Origin: Granulicella sp. L56
GTDB taxonomy: Bacteria; Acidobacteriota; Terriglobia; Terriglobales; Acidobacteriaceae
Assembly: GCF_009765835.1 (NCBI RefSeq)
Contig: NZ_LMUS01000001.1
Location: 620,001 to 684,000 of the forward strand
Direction of reading: 5' to 3'
DNA length: 64,000 bases
The position numbers and the translations under genes are program-made. Positions 11,001-19,343 of the stretch are shown piece by piece (positions within the stretch are counted from its first letter, which is position 1; every line of letters starts with the position of its first letter). Below the pieces are notes generated by a model. That model saw only the letters and a list, made by a program, of their open reading frames with translations. It was not told the DNA's origin and did no database searches.

Positions 11001-11149
11001 CGGCCAATCACACCCGCTACGTCAACATGAAATCCCCCTGCGTGCCATGCTGTCGTCTGATTGGAGCGCGTGTCTCCAGTTGATGGTTGTTGCGCAAAGC
11101 CACCATGGCACAGCGAGAGAGACAGAATCGAGGCAACAAGATATTTCAC
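8087..11149 (-). CDS. GH95-like glycoside hydrolase fused to an SGNH/GDSL esterase domain
   Basis: 1020 aa, GTG start with GGAGGT upstream. A signal peptide (residues 1-19) leads into a GH95-like N-domain (EALPLGNGRLGAAVW) and an (alpha/alpha)6-type region (about 270-670), then a beta domain. From about residue 775 a second catalytic module of the SGNH type begins: GASITAG, KGISGN, a block ending in IND, and DHLHPND. The usual GDS motif is GAS here, so the aspartate is lost while the serine remains; catalytic Asp/His are present at the end. The C-domain is clearly related to the SGNH hydrolase at 38974-40230 (shared RFDRDVL). Probable role: removal of fucose-like residues plus deacylation of the same glycan. 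Substrate is inferred. Confidence 0.8.
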   Translation of the reverse strand: MKYLVASILSLSLCHGGFAQQPSTGDTRSNQTTAWHAGGFHVDVAGVIGRSDIVLGQANKDASEALPLGNGRLGAAVWAADGLTAQLNRADTLPDRLSPGQVLVPGLTAMTQAEDFSGRLDLYNGEIKEQGGGLHATVYVQPGTDTLVIDVTGANAEVQQTAKLMLWEPRVPHAIAKKKVGLLREAWIDNQQPESSGRRFGSLSAITAQGRDVSASVVDARTVAVSFKPFADGHYRILVGSPHFNGQQDAYATAVHALTDASPEAHRIWWHDYWHRAAPMKIESADGTGEYMENLRAIYLFAAAAEKGTEYPGSQAGVADMLSSARDAHRWAPSAFWHWNLRMMVAANLGAGVEGLNAPYFNLYRENLPAIESWTRTRMKGSPGICVPETMRFNGRGIEYEGNWKPATIGYNCDAGFKPYYNARTLSTGAEVSLRIWQQYLVTGDLRFLAENYPVMLASTRFLLAYQKVGADGLLHTSPSNAHETQWDVIDPTTDLSAEKALYPVMIQAATLLHRDTDLVRQLESALPKLPPFPRIPEQGARTLLPVSADADGHDVIAESYVPSAAIHNVENIGLEPVWPYDLIGESSPMFELAKRTYAHRPSVATADWSYDPVQAARLDLGSEVRSMLLKITESTQHSINGFANWDKEYGEFYVEQTGVAADALQEALVQDYDGLIRLAPAVPQGWNIDGSVNVRGRTRVDVQVREGSVTTAVIEAGTTGPLRVRNPWPGEAVDVVSGAAMAKVVNGTTDSVIAFHAVAGTSYLLKRQGTSIDDESFGPVTGTPAVTAKRLGRVQIGLFSSNSTSMQEAHGTVVTLGASITAGVKSTPDTSRDWPSVLAARLADEGSHISVLNKGISGNRLLVNGAGPSALSRFDRDVLSQPDVHWVIFSDDPINDLGSTRPAPTGDQLIAGIQQLIARAHQKDIQFFCSTLTPYEGANYWTSSGEVAREQVNAFLHSEKSGCDAVIDQDAATHDPAHPTRYLPAYDSGDHLHPNDAGHRAIANAIDLSLFSDSDEKKK

Positions 11150-11188
11150 ACAAACCTCCAGTAGAGCAGAATCATTTTCTCCAGATTT

Positions 11189-13513
11189 TTACAACGCTGC
11201 TGCACTCGCGCCTCCTGCAATCGGCGACATGGAAGGCGGCGCATCCTCCGGCGTGCTTCCCCATTGCTTGTTGGGCTTATCTCCCATTTCAAGCACCAGC
11301 GTGCCGCCATTCGCAATCGCTGCATGAGCAAACCACGGGTTGTTGAGGCTCTTTCCATTCAACTGCGCGGACTGAATGTACTTGTTCTGCGCCGAGACAT
11401 GGTTTGCGATGATCGTGAACTCTTTTCCATTCGCCATGCGAATCGAGCTCTTCGCGAAGATGGGGCTGCCGATCTCGTAGACCGGACTGCCGGGACAGAC
11501 GGGATAGAATCCCATCGCGCTCAGCACATACCACGACGAGGTCTCGCCCCCATCATCGTCTCCGGGAATCCCAAGCGGACCATCTCCATACCAGACGTTC
11601 ATCAACTGGCGCACGCGCCGCTGCGTCTTCCATGGCTGCCCGGAGAAATCGTAGAGATACGGAATGTGATAGCCAGGCTCGTTGCCCTGCGCATAAAGCC
11701 CCACCAGACCAGTCGAGTCAGGAAATTGATTTAAATATTGATACTTCGACGTTCCATATTGTTCGACGAAGAGTTGATCCAGCTTGGCGTTGAAGCTGTC
11801 TCGTCCTCCCATCAACTGAACCAGGCCGGCAACATCGTGCTGCACATGGAACGTATAGGTCCACGCATTCATCTCGGTGAAGTAGTCTCTCCCACCTTGC
11901 CCACCTCCCAGCTTTGGATCGAAGGGCGTTACCCACTGCCCGTCCGCGCTCTTCGGAGCCATGAAGCCTATCTTCGAATCGAACACATTTCGATAGTTGT
12001 GAGCCAGCTTCATGAAGTAGGCATAGTCGTCCTGCTTCCCAAGAATCTTTGCGATCTGGGCCGTGCACCAGTCGTCGTAACTTGTCTCAAGCGTCACCGA
12101 GACCGCCTGACGCCGCTCTCCCGTAACCTCGGGAACAGCCTCAGTCTGTCCCGCAGCGAGCGCCGGGAAAAATCCCTTATCAAAGTACACATGGTCCAGG
12201 CTCGTCAACGGACCACGCTTCCATGGCAGCATCGTCGCCTGCGTCTCGTTCTTGCGAATCCCCTGATAGGCCTCTTGAAGATCGAAGTCGCGATAGCCTT
12301 TTTGATATGCATCGAGAATGTAAGCAGCCGCATGATGCCCGATCATTACCGCCTGCTCACCCGCCACCGAAGGAAAAGATGGCAGCCAGCCGCTCTGCTC
12401 ATACATCCGCAGATAAGAGCGGATCATGTCTTCCTGCCGAGGAGCTTCGAGCAACAATTGCAAAGGATGCAGAGAACGGTACGTGTCCCACAGACCATCG
12501 TCTACATAAAAATCATGGCCATTCGTCTCGTGAACTTTATGATCGTAGCCGCTGAAATACCTGCCGTCCTCTGTGATGTCCGTCATGCGGCCCAGGGACC
12601 GATACAACGCCGTATAGAAGATCGTGCGCTGGCTCTCACTGCCTCCATCGATCTCGACCGCTCCAAGCTGCTTGTTCCATAACTGCTTTGTCTGCTCCTT
12701 CACCTGCTCAAAGCTTCGCCTGGCGATCTGCTCCTTCAGATTTTTCTGCGCCTGTTCCGTGCTGATGTACGAAAGCCCAACACGAACCTCGATCTGATCT
12801 CCACCTGGTTCCTCGGCAACGAACCCAATATGATCTCCTGACACGCTCTGGCTTTGAAACAAGGAATCCTTCTGCCATGTCTCAACATGGCTGAAGGGCT
12901 TAGAAAACTCGGCATAAAAATACTTTCTGGTCTCGCCATCTTTCTCCGAAAGCTGCGCGACGGTTCCACCCACTCGCTCGCTGCCCTCAACCGCCGAGTC
13001 GCCGACAACTTTTAGCTCCGCCCCGTCCTCCATACTCAAAACCACATGAGCCGTAGAGCCAGCAGGCAACGCGAACCGGTAATAGGCTGCCGCCTGACTT
13101 GCTGTAGCCTCTGCCTTGATACCCCAACTCTGCAGATCAGCCTCGTAATAGTACGGTGTAGTTGTTTCGAAATCGTGATCGAACGTAGAGGCGTAATCCC
13201 TGGGTTGCGTGCTCACCTTTCCAGTCGAGATCATCAACATGGCCGGGCCAGCCGGAAACCCATAGATCTTGTCCGCAAGATAGCGGTCATTGATTCCCGG
13301 CGTCGTAATCGGCGCAAGGCGAGCCATTCCATGAGGCGTCTGCACGTAGGGAATAGTCGCTGTCAACAGTTGGCCGATGCCGCCAATGTTTGGCGAGACA
13401 TCATCTACCGGCTCCACATGCTTCACTGCAGGGCTGGCAACAGCGCTCCCTGAAATGCACAGCAGCAATGCTGCAAATAATACTGTTCTGCACGTTCCAT
13501 TCTGTACTGGCAT
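11189..13513 (-). CDS. Secreted GH92 alpha-mannosidase
   Basis: 774 aa with a signal peptide ending near SAVAS. GH92 hallmarks are clear: DGLWDTYRSLHPL, GNEPGYHIPYLYDF and GDDDGGETSSWYV, the last two carrying the Glu and Asp residues used by this calcium-dependent inverting exo-alpha-mannosidase family. The C-terminal IGSPIF and ANHVSAQNKYI segments are also typical. It lies 40 nt upstream of the GH95-SGNH gene and 44 nt downstream of the GH3 gene, consistent with one transcript. GH92 enzymes mostly trim alpha-1,2/1,3/1,4/1,6 mannosides from N-glycans or mannans; linkage cannot be read here. Confidence 0.95.
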   Translation of the reverse strand: MPVQNGTCRTVLFAALLLCISGSAVASPAVKHVEPVDDVSPNIGGIGQLLTATIPYVQTPHGMARLAPITTPGINDRYLADKIYGFPAGPAMLMISTGKVSTQPRDYASTFDHDFETTTPYYYEADLQSWGIKAEATASQAAAYYRFALPAGSTAHVVLSMEDGAELKVVGDSAVEGSERVGGTVAQLSEKDGETRKYFYAEFSKPFSHVETWQKDSLFQSQSVSGDHIGFVAEEPGGDQIEVRVGLSYISTEQAQKNLKEQIARRSFEQVKEQTKQLWNKQLGAVEIDGGSESQRTIFYTALYRSLGRMTDITEDGRYFSGYDHKVHETNGHDFYVDDGLWDTYRSLHPLQLLLEAPRQEDMIRSYLRMYEQSGWLPSFPSVAGEQAVMIGHHAAAYILDAYQKGYRDFDLQEAYQGIRKNETQATMLPWKRGPLTSLDHVYFDKGFFPALAAGQTEAVPEVTGERRQAVSVTLETSYDDWCTAQIAKILGKQDDYAYFMKLAHNYRNVFDSKIGFMAPKSADGQWVTPFDPKLGGGQGGRDYFTEMNAWTYTFHVQHDVAGLVQLMGGRDSFNAKLDQLFVEQYGTSKYQYLNQFPDSTGLVGLYAQGNEPGYHIPYLYDFSGQPWKTQRRVRQLMNVWYGDGPLGIPGDDDGGETSSWYVLSAMGFYPVCPGSPVYEIGSPIFAKSSIRMANGKEFTIIANHVSAQNKYIQSAQLNGKSLNNPWFAHAAIANGGTLVLEMGDKPNKQWGSTPEDAPPSMSPIAGGASAAAL

Positions 13514-13556
13514 AGCTCTCCGTTCTTATGTCTTCACGTCGCGCATTCAGAGTGCC

Positions 13557-15797
13557 TTATGGCTTCAATAGAAATCGCGTGGTCAACGCAGCCTCCGACG
13601 ACCCTCCAACCCACACAGTGTAGTAGCCCGGTTCCACAGCCCAGCGATTCTCCACATTCCAGACTGCAAGTTGACTTTGCCGCAGATGCAGCGTCACCGT
13701 CTTACTCTCATGCGGCTTCAATTGAACTCTAATGAAACCCTCCAGCGACCGCCCAGGAGTCTCCACACTGCCGACTTCTTGACGCACATAGAGCTGAGGA
13801 ACTTCAGTCCCCTCTCGCTCGCCTGTATTCGTCACCTGAAACGAAACAACGATATCCGCCTTACTTCCCGCAGCAGGCGTCTGAATGTTTATATCTCCAT
13901 AGCTGAAACTCGTATAGCTCAAACCGAAGCCAAAAAGAAACAGCGGCTTGCCATCATCGTCGACATACTTATGGACGCGCGATGGATCGGAGTTATAGAA
14001 ATCCGGCAACTGTCCCACGCTGCGAGGAAAGGTAATCGTAAGCCTGCCTGAAGGATTGTTATCGCCAAAGAGCGTCTCGGCGATAGCTCTGCCGCCAAAC
14101 TCTCCCGGATACCACGCCTCAAGAATCGCGCCGACATGCTCCTTCGCCCAGCCGATCGTAAGCGGACGCCCATTCTCCAGCACCAGAACGACCGGTTTGC
14201 CGGTCTGTACCACGGCTTCAAGCAATTGCTCCTGCTGCCCCGGCAGGCCAAGCTCGGAGCGGTCGAACCCTTCACCCGAGATGCCTTGATGCTCTCCGAG
14301 CCCAAGGATCACAACGTCCGCAGCTTCTGCCTTCGCTACCGCCGCACTGATGTCGTTGCCCTCATCAAAATCGACCGTTGCCTGTGGTACAGCGCTTTTC
14401 ACGCCCTGCAGAAGGCTGATCCGTTCTCCATTTTCTTCCTTCTCATAGTCGCCGTACCGCGCCACATCCGCGTTCGGACCAATGATTGCAATGCGATGAA
14501 CCGACTTCGACAGAGGTAGCAGATGGTTCTCGTTCTTAAGCAGCGTCATCGACTCGCGTGCCGACCTCAGCGAGATATCGAGATGCGCCTGCGAACGATA
14601 CTCCCTCTGGTTGAGCGACGGATCGACAAAGGGATGATCGAAAAGGCCCAGCGAAAACTTCAGGCGAAGTACAGCAGACACTGCTCGATCCAGGTCCGCC
14701 TCGGGCAGCGTGCCTTCCTTCAGGCAATCCAGCAGCGCATTCTGGAACACAGGATGGTCGAAGTCATAGAACTGCATATCGACTCCCGACCGGATCGCAA
14801 GGCAAACCGCATCCTTTGGCGTGGCCGCAACATGATGCACCGTGTACAAACGTTCAATCGCACCAAGGTCTGAAAGCACCATTCCTTGAAAGCCCCATTC
14901 GCCACGGAGCACCGTCTTCAGCAGGAATGGATCAGCCGTAATGGGAATGCCATCGATCTCGTGATACGCCGCCATCGTCGCCATGGCGTGGCCTTCGCGA
15001 AACGCCGGTTCAAACGGCTTTAGCATCACGCTGCGTAGTTCGCGCTCGCCAATATGCACCGGTGAAGTATTCGTTCCACCCTCAGGCGAACCATGCCCGG
15101 CAAAGTGTTTCGGCTCTGCAACCACGGTATGGTCCGTATTCAGGCTCGCACCCTGTGCTCCGCGCACATAGCCAAGCCCCATCTGGCCGGTGAGGTATGG
15201 GTCTTCGCCAAAATCTTCTTCGACACGGCCCCAGCGCGGCTCCCGCGCAAGGTCCAGCACCGGAGCCAGAATCATACCCACTCCCGTTGCACGCGCCTCC
15301 GCCGCAATCGCAGCGCCAGTCTGCTGCGCCAGGCCAGGATCAAACGTCGCGGCAAGGTTGATCGGCGCAGGAAAGACCGTGCCCGTATCAAAGCCATGCA
15401 ACCCTTCTTCGATGAACAGCGCTGGAATTCCGAGCCGGCTATGCGCGATCACCCATCGTTGAATCGTGTTCGACTGCTCCGGCGTCGGGTTCAGATCGTG
15501 TATGCCGCCCACTCCAAGATTGCCCCACAGCGCCTCCGCCTTCTCCGGCAAAAATATCGCGTCTTTTGCGGCGTGGGTCTCGTCGGTATGTCTGCTCATC
15601 AAAGCCGGTGCACCCGCATAGAGATCGAGTTGCCGAACCTTCTCCTCCGGAGTCATGCGGTGCATCAGGTCGCGGATGCGCGCCTCGATCGGCGTGTTTG
15701 ATTGCTTGTACACGGGAATGCGATCAGACTCTGCGCTAACAGTCCCGTAATGCGACAGCATCAGAAAAATCAGTACACCACAACTCGCAATCCTCAA
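13557..15797 (-). CDS. Secreted GH3 beta-glycosidase
   Basis: 746 aa with an N-terminal signal peptide. The start is TTG at 15797, supported by GGAGG 4 nt upstream. The domains are the GH3 TIM barrel (KHFAGHGSPEGG; nucleophile Asp in MVLSDLGAI), the alpha/beta sandwich domain (IAIIGPNAD; GEHQGISGEGFDRSELGLP), and a C-terminal fibronectin III-like domain (from about 640; PQLYVRQE, LEGFIRV). The family covers beta-glucosidases, beta-xylosidases and beta-N-acetylglucosaminidases. The barrel/sandwich layout fits the glucosidase/xylosidase type. It is the first gene of the tightly spaced GH3-GH92-GH95 run. Confidence 0.93.
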   Translation of the reverse strand: MRIASCGVLIFLMLSHYGTVSAESDRIPVYKQSNTPIEARIRDLMHRMTPEEKVRQLDLYAGAPALMSRHTDETHAAKDAIFLPEKAEALWGNLGVGGIHDLNPTPEQSNTIQRWVIAHSRLGIPALFIEEGLHGFDTGTVFPAPINLAATFDPGLAQQTGAAIAAEARATGVGMILAPVLDLAREPRWGRVEEDFGEDPYLTGQMGLGYVRGAQGASLNTDHTVVAEPKHFAGHGSPEGGTNTSPVHIGERELRSVMLKPFEPAFREGHAMATMAAYHEIDGIPITADPFLLKTVLRGEWGFQGMVLSDLGAIERLYTVHHVAATPKDAVCLAIRSGVDMQFYDFDHPVFQNALLDCLKEGTLPEADLDRAVSAVLRLKFSLGLFDHPFVDPSLNQREYRSQAHLDISLRSARESMTLLKNENHLLPLSKSVHRIAIIGPNADVARYGDYEKEENGERISLLQGVKSAVPQATVDFDEGNDISAAVAKAEAADVVILGLGEHQGISGEGFDRSELGLPGQQEQLLEAVVQTGKPVVLVLENGRPLTIGWAKEHVGAILEAWYPGEFGGRAIAETLFGDNNPSGRLTITFPRSVGQLPDFYNSDPSRVHKYVDDDGKPLFLFGFGLSYTSFSYGDINIQTPAAGSKADIVVSFQVTNTGEREGTEVPQLYVRQEVGSVETPGRSLEGFIRVQLKPHESKTVTLHLRQSQLAVWNVENRWAVEPGYYTVWVGGSSEAALTTRFLLKP

Positions 15798-15912
15798 TCT
15801 GCCTCCACTTCGTTCCGCACCATCCTACCGTTCATCCATCTACAAAACAATATCGCAGCAGATGAAATGATCGCGCCTGGGATCATAGGCAATCCTCGGA
15901 TGGATCCTATCG

Positions 15913-15922
15913 AACTTAAGTT
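15913..15922. promoter_or_regulatory. Palindrome upstream of the GH3 operon (candidate operator)
   Basis: A perfect 10-bp palindrome, AACTTAAGTT, lies about 115 nt upstream of the GH3 start in the 158-nt gap after the RES toxin. It could bind a transcription factor controlling the GH3-GH92-GH95 run. A 10-bp palindrome can occur by chance. Confidence 0.2.
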
Positions 15923-15955
15923 GAAACACTTGCATGGAACCTTGGCAATTATCGA

Positions 15956-16666
15956 TTACGCGACGCGAACTTCACGAACATCGCTGGACGAAAAATCTCT
16001 TCCCATCAACAGTCGCAGCTCAAGCCGAGCGCCCTGTCGCACGTTGTAAACCAGTGTGGGCCTGAAGCAGACGATACAACTTCCGCCCTTCTTCCTCACG
16101 CTCGGATAGAGTATTCCGTTCGACTGTTGCGCCAATAGAACTACAGCAAGCTGCTGAGAGTCCGCATAACAGTCCGGGATCGGGCCAGCCTTCAAAAACC
16201 TTTTGTACTGAGGCTTGTGCGCTCGAAGGTCTTGCATCCGCGTTGTGAAGTCAGCAAGATAATCATCGAATGTAGAAACTTCTTCTTCCTGCCAATCGAC
16301 CTCCTCGAGCTGCCTAAGCTTGTGGAAGACAACCTCGGCGATGGAAGTTTCTCTTTCTACCCCGCAATACCATGCGCCACGTTCGCTGTTGTTGAAACGC
16401 CCACCGCCCGGCCCGGCATGGGTAAACGCAGCATTGACGATATGAGCGTAGCTGACGCCGTACACCAACTCGTGGACACTGATGCCAGGCAGCAATCCCT
16501 CTTCGCCGAGTAGACGTTCATTCGTCGCGCCATCCAGTTCGATCAGATCGCCAAGAACGGCATCCTCTTCCGTGAGCCGCGATAACACGGTGCCGCTCTC
16601 GCTGTACCTCGACGGAATAAGGCGGTGCGTATTAGCAAGCTCGAGATCGGCGGCGGCCGGAATCAT
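15956..16666 (-). CDS. RES-domain toxin of a toxin-antitoxin pair
   Basis: 236 aa. I place the start at the ATG at 16666, which overlaps the antitoxin stop as ATGA; the longer frame runs through the antitoxin and is not credible. The RES core is visible: GGGRFNN (Arg90), TSIAEVV (Glu111) and LYPSVR (Ser189), plus an N-terminal HRLIPSRY. RES toxins studied so far (MbcT, ParT types) act on NAD+ or on a PRPP synthetase, so depletion of NAD+ or ADP-ribosylation is the expected effect. It is translationally coupled to the Xre/DUF2384-like antitoxin, the usual arrangement of this family. Confidence 0.88.
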   Translation of the reverse strand: MIPAAADLELANTHRLIPSRYSESGTVLSRLTEEDAVLGDLIELDGATNERLLGEEGLLPGISVHELVYGVSYAHIVNAAFTHAGPGGGRFNNSERGAWYCGVERETSIAEVVFHKLRQLEEVDWQEEEVSTFDDYLADFTTRMQDLRAHKPQYKRFLKAGPIPDCYADSQQLAVVLLAQQSNGILYPSVRKKGGSCIVCFRPTLVYNVRQGARLELRLLMGRDFSSSDVREVRVA

Positions 16667-17106
16667 TGCCCACCACGGCGTGCGTCGAGCAGTTGGCGCA
16701 CATGCAGCATCCCCGGCTGACCGCGTTGAATGATGTAGGCCAAAGGCGTCATCCCTCGAAACATCGAGTTGCTGTTCGGCAGCTTCATCCACGCATCCGC
16801 CAGCGACTTGCTATACAGAATATTCAAAGCCTTGAATATTCCCAGCAGAAGAGAGATACGCGTCAGAACATCCTGATCCAGCGTTCGATGCTTCGGTTCT
16901 TTCTTCAACCCGTAGTAAGAACCGGAGGAGAGCCCGCCCAGCAGTTGCCGCGCATCTGAATCTTTGATCTCCCACTTCTCCATGATTCGCAGAAAACCCT
17001 TGATCGCAGAAGGACTGAGACGTTCACGCGTGGGAGGACTGGAGAGGTCCCGGGAGACATCGAAGGCGTATCCGGCGATATGAGGAATGACAAGCGCTGC
17101 CGCCAT
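16663..17106 (-). CDS. Xre/MbcA/ParS-like antitoxin
   Basis: 147 aa from ATG 17106, which has GGAGG 6 nt upstream; an in-frame TTG at 17118 overlaps that ribosome-binding site and is unlikely. The N-terminal part (LSPSAIKGFLRIMEKW, ARQLLGGLSSGSYYGLKK) fits the Xre-like helix-turn-helix domain. The C-terminal part (ISLLLGIFKALNILYS, AYIIQRGQPGMLHVRQLL) fits the DUF2384 toxin-binding domain. The protein should neutralise the RES toxin encoded next and repress the pair. An inverted repeat lies just upstream. Confidence 0.88.
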   Translation of the reverse strand: MAAALVIPHIAGYAFDVSRDLSSPPTRERLSPSAIKGFLRIMEKWEIKDSDARQLLGGLSSGSYYGLKKEPKHRTLDQDVLTRISLLLGIFKALNILYSKSLADAWMKLPNSNSMFRGMTPLAYIIQRGQPGMLHVRQLLDARRGGQ

Positions 17107-17133
17107 AAGACCCTCCAATATTGAATACTTATT

Positions 17134-17149
17134 TCATCATATTTGATGA
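17134..17149. promoter_or_regulatory. Candidate autoregulatory operator of the RES/Xre pair
   Basis: Inverted repeat TCATCA-N4-TGATGA, 28 nt upstream of the antitoxin ATG, in an AT-rich 56-nt gap. Xre-type antitoxins usually bind such repeats in their own promoter; binding here is inferred. Confidence 0.4.
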
Positions 17150-17162
17150 TAGAAAGCAACGC

Positions 17163-19343
17163 CTATGTCTGACGGGCAAGCACCAGCGTAATGTCGTCGG
17201 GCTGCTCCTCAGCCCCGATCCACGCGTCCAGCGCCTGCATCACCTTCGTCGAAATCACATGCAGCGGCTCATCGCGATAGCGCCTGACCACGTCCATCAA
17301 ACGCTCTTCTCCAAACTCGCCAAAGTCGTTCTCCGGCTCGGTTACACCATCCGAATAGGCCACCATGATGTCGCCCGGACGCATCTGGAAGCGGTCCTCC
17401 TCATAGTGCATCCCGTCCATCAAGCCGACAACGGTGCCTCCCTGATCCAGCCTGCGAATGGCCCCATCGCGGCCCAGCACCAGCGGCGGCAACTGCCCCG
17501 CGTTCGAGTACGTCAGCATGGCCGAAGCCGCGTCATAGTGCGCGAGGAACAACGTTGCATACTTCTCCGGCTGCGTACTCCGATAGAGGTGCCGGTTCAG
17601 CAGCGAAAGAATGCGCCCCGGCGACTCGAACAGCTCGTCGCAGTCCCCTCCACGTTCTTCGCGGCTCGCCATCAAACCCGCCCAACTCGTCTCGCTGTAG
17701 ATCAATTCCTCACTCGCAAACCGATAAGCCCGTACAGCCGAGTGCAGGGTCGCCATTAACAGCGCCGCCGAAATTCCCTTCCCGCTGATATCTCCAATCG
17801 CGATGCCCACTCCCGTCTCTCGTCGCGAAGGCACACCTTCATTCGCCTCTTGATGGAAGACGAGAAAGTCATAATAGTCGCCGCTCACCGACCGCGCCGG
17901 ACGGCAGACCCCGTGCAATTCCAGGCTCGCCAGATTCGAAATATGATGCGGAAACAGGTTCGCCTGAACCTCCTGCGCGATAGAGATCTCGTTCTGTAGC
18001 CGCTCTTTCTCCTTCTGCTCCTGCAGCAGCCGTTGCAGCGATCCCGTCATCGTATTGAACGATCGGCTCAGCTCTGCAAGCTGGTCGCTCCGGTTCACCC
18101 CAATCCGGTGACTCAGCTCTCCGCGGTCGACCGCATGGGTGGCCTCATATAGATCGGCAACTGACGCGGTAATCGTCCTGCTCAGGCGAATCGCCATATA
18201 GAGCGCCAACAACTCGATCAGCGCAAATACGATACACAGCACAATCAGCCCATCACGAATCCCAGTTGTGATCACACCGCCCAGCGATGCGCCAAAGAGC
18301 CGCTTGTACAGCAGCGTAGGCCGCGAATCCACCTCAATCAGAATGCTGTCGCGATCACCCGAGCCCCAATCCGTGATCGACGTCGTCGATAAAAACCGCA
18401 CTCGGATGTCCAACGCGTTCACTGCGGGCGGCTCGTTGCCTCCCGCGATCCCGTCAGTGTTCTTCAAGCCGCGTCGCGAAGGCATCACCAGGGCAGAAGC
18501 AGGCCTCTTTTCGGCAGCTTCCTCGACCCGTCTTTCCTCGGCAAGGTTACCCAGACTCTCCGGAAATAACATGGCCCGCCCCAATCCGTCCGCGATCAGA
18601 TTCATCAATCCCTTGTCTACCGGCATACTGCTCACCAGGCTGAACATCCGGCCATCTCCAAGGCGCCGCTGATGAACCACAACCAGGTATAGGTCTCCGC
18701 CATCCAATACCAGGTTTTGAAAATCTCTACCTTTCAGCTCCGATGCCCACGGCGGTAGCCCCAGCGGGGTCTTCTCGCTGATCTGGTCTAACGCAATCGG
18801 CGCTCCGTTGATGTACGCCTTGGTCGAAGGATGCAGCCGTATCTTCGACTCATCCAGCCGGTTGACCGCGCTGTCCTGCTCCTCCATCTCCTGTGCCGAA
18901 GGCTTCCCACCCAGCACCTGCGCGATCACGTCGGCGCGATGCGCATTGGCTCCATCCATCTGGCTCAACTCGGCCTGCAGCCGCGAATCCACCAGGTGAA
19001 TCGCAAACTGCCCAGCCGCGATGTAGGACGAGATCAGCACCAGCGTCACCACCAGCACTACGGGAGCCAGCCCGATCAGCAGATAGGTCAGCACCAGCTT
19101 ATTGCGTAGGCTCCACAGCATACGACGCCGCACTATCTGCCATATCAGCGGAACCGCCACTGCCACCAGCGCGACTCCAACAAAGATCTCCGTCACACCG
19201 AAGAATATTCCCCATCCGCCGGGCAGCAGATGCAATACCAGCAGCACGCAGAACCAGAGCGCCAGCCAGAAAGCGGCTCCCGCCAATCCCGTCGGCGGCT
19301 TCCTCGCCCATCCCTTCACCCGAGATCTCAAAGCATCCTGCAT
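17163..19343 (-). CDS. Membrane HAMP-SpoIIE (PP2C-type) serine phosphatase
   Basis: 726 aa. Start chosen at ATG 19343, which overlaps the YihY stop (TGATG); a longer in-frame extension would run through YihY. N-terminal membrane segments (about residues 20-85 and 93-120) precede a periplasmic sensor-like region, another membrane helix near 360-385, a HAMP domain (DRGELSHRIGVNRSDQL), a coiled linker, and a C-terminal SpoIIE/PP2C phosphatase (SGDYYDF, IGDISGKGISAALLM, VAYSDGVTE, DDITLVLA). Such proteins dephosphorylate anti-sigma-factor antagonists in partner-switching circuits. No antagonist or anti-sigma gene is adjacent, so its target is elsewhere. Confidence 0.88.
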   Translation of the reverse strand: MQDALRSRVKGWARKPPTGLAGAAFWLALWFCVLLVLHLLPGGWGIFFGVTEIFVGVALVAVAVPLIWQIVRRRMLWSLRNKLVLTYLLIGLAPVVLVVTLVLISSYIAAGQFAIHLVDSRLQAELSQMDGANAHRADVIAQVLGGKPSAQEMEEQDSAVNRLDESKIRLHPSTKAYINGAPIALDQISEKTPLGLPPWASELKGRDFQNLVLDGGDLYLVVVHQRRLGDGRMFSLVSSMPVDKGLMNLIADGLGRAMLFPESLGNLAEERRVEEAAEKRPASALVMPSRRGLKNTDGIAGGNEPPAVNALDIRVRFLSTTSITDWGSGDRDSILIEVDSRPTLLYKRLFGASLGGVITTGIRDGLIVLCIVFALIELLALYMAIRLSRTITASVADLYEATHAVDRGELSHRIGVNRSDQLAELSRSFNTMTGSLQRLLQEQKEKERLQNEISIAQEVQANLFPHHISNLASLELHGVCRPARSVSGDYYDFLVFHQEANEGVPSRRETGVGIAIGDISGKGISAALLMATLHSAVRAYRFASEELIYSETSWAGLMASREERGGDCDELFESPGRILSLLNRHLYRSTQPEKYATLFLAHYDAASAMLTYSNAGQLPPLVLGRDGAIRRLDQGGTVVGLMDGMHYEEDRFQMRPGDIMVAYSDGVTEPENDFGEFGEERLMDVVRRYRDEPLHVISTKVMQALDAWIGAEEQPDDITLVLARQT

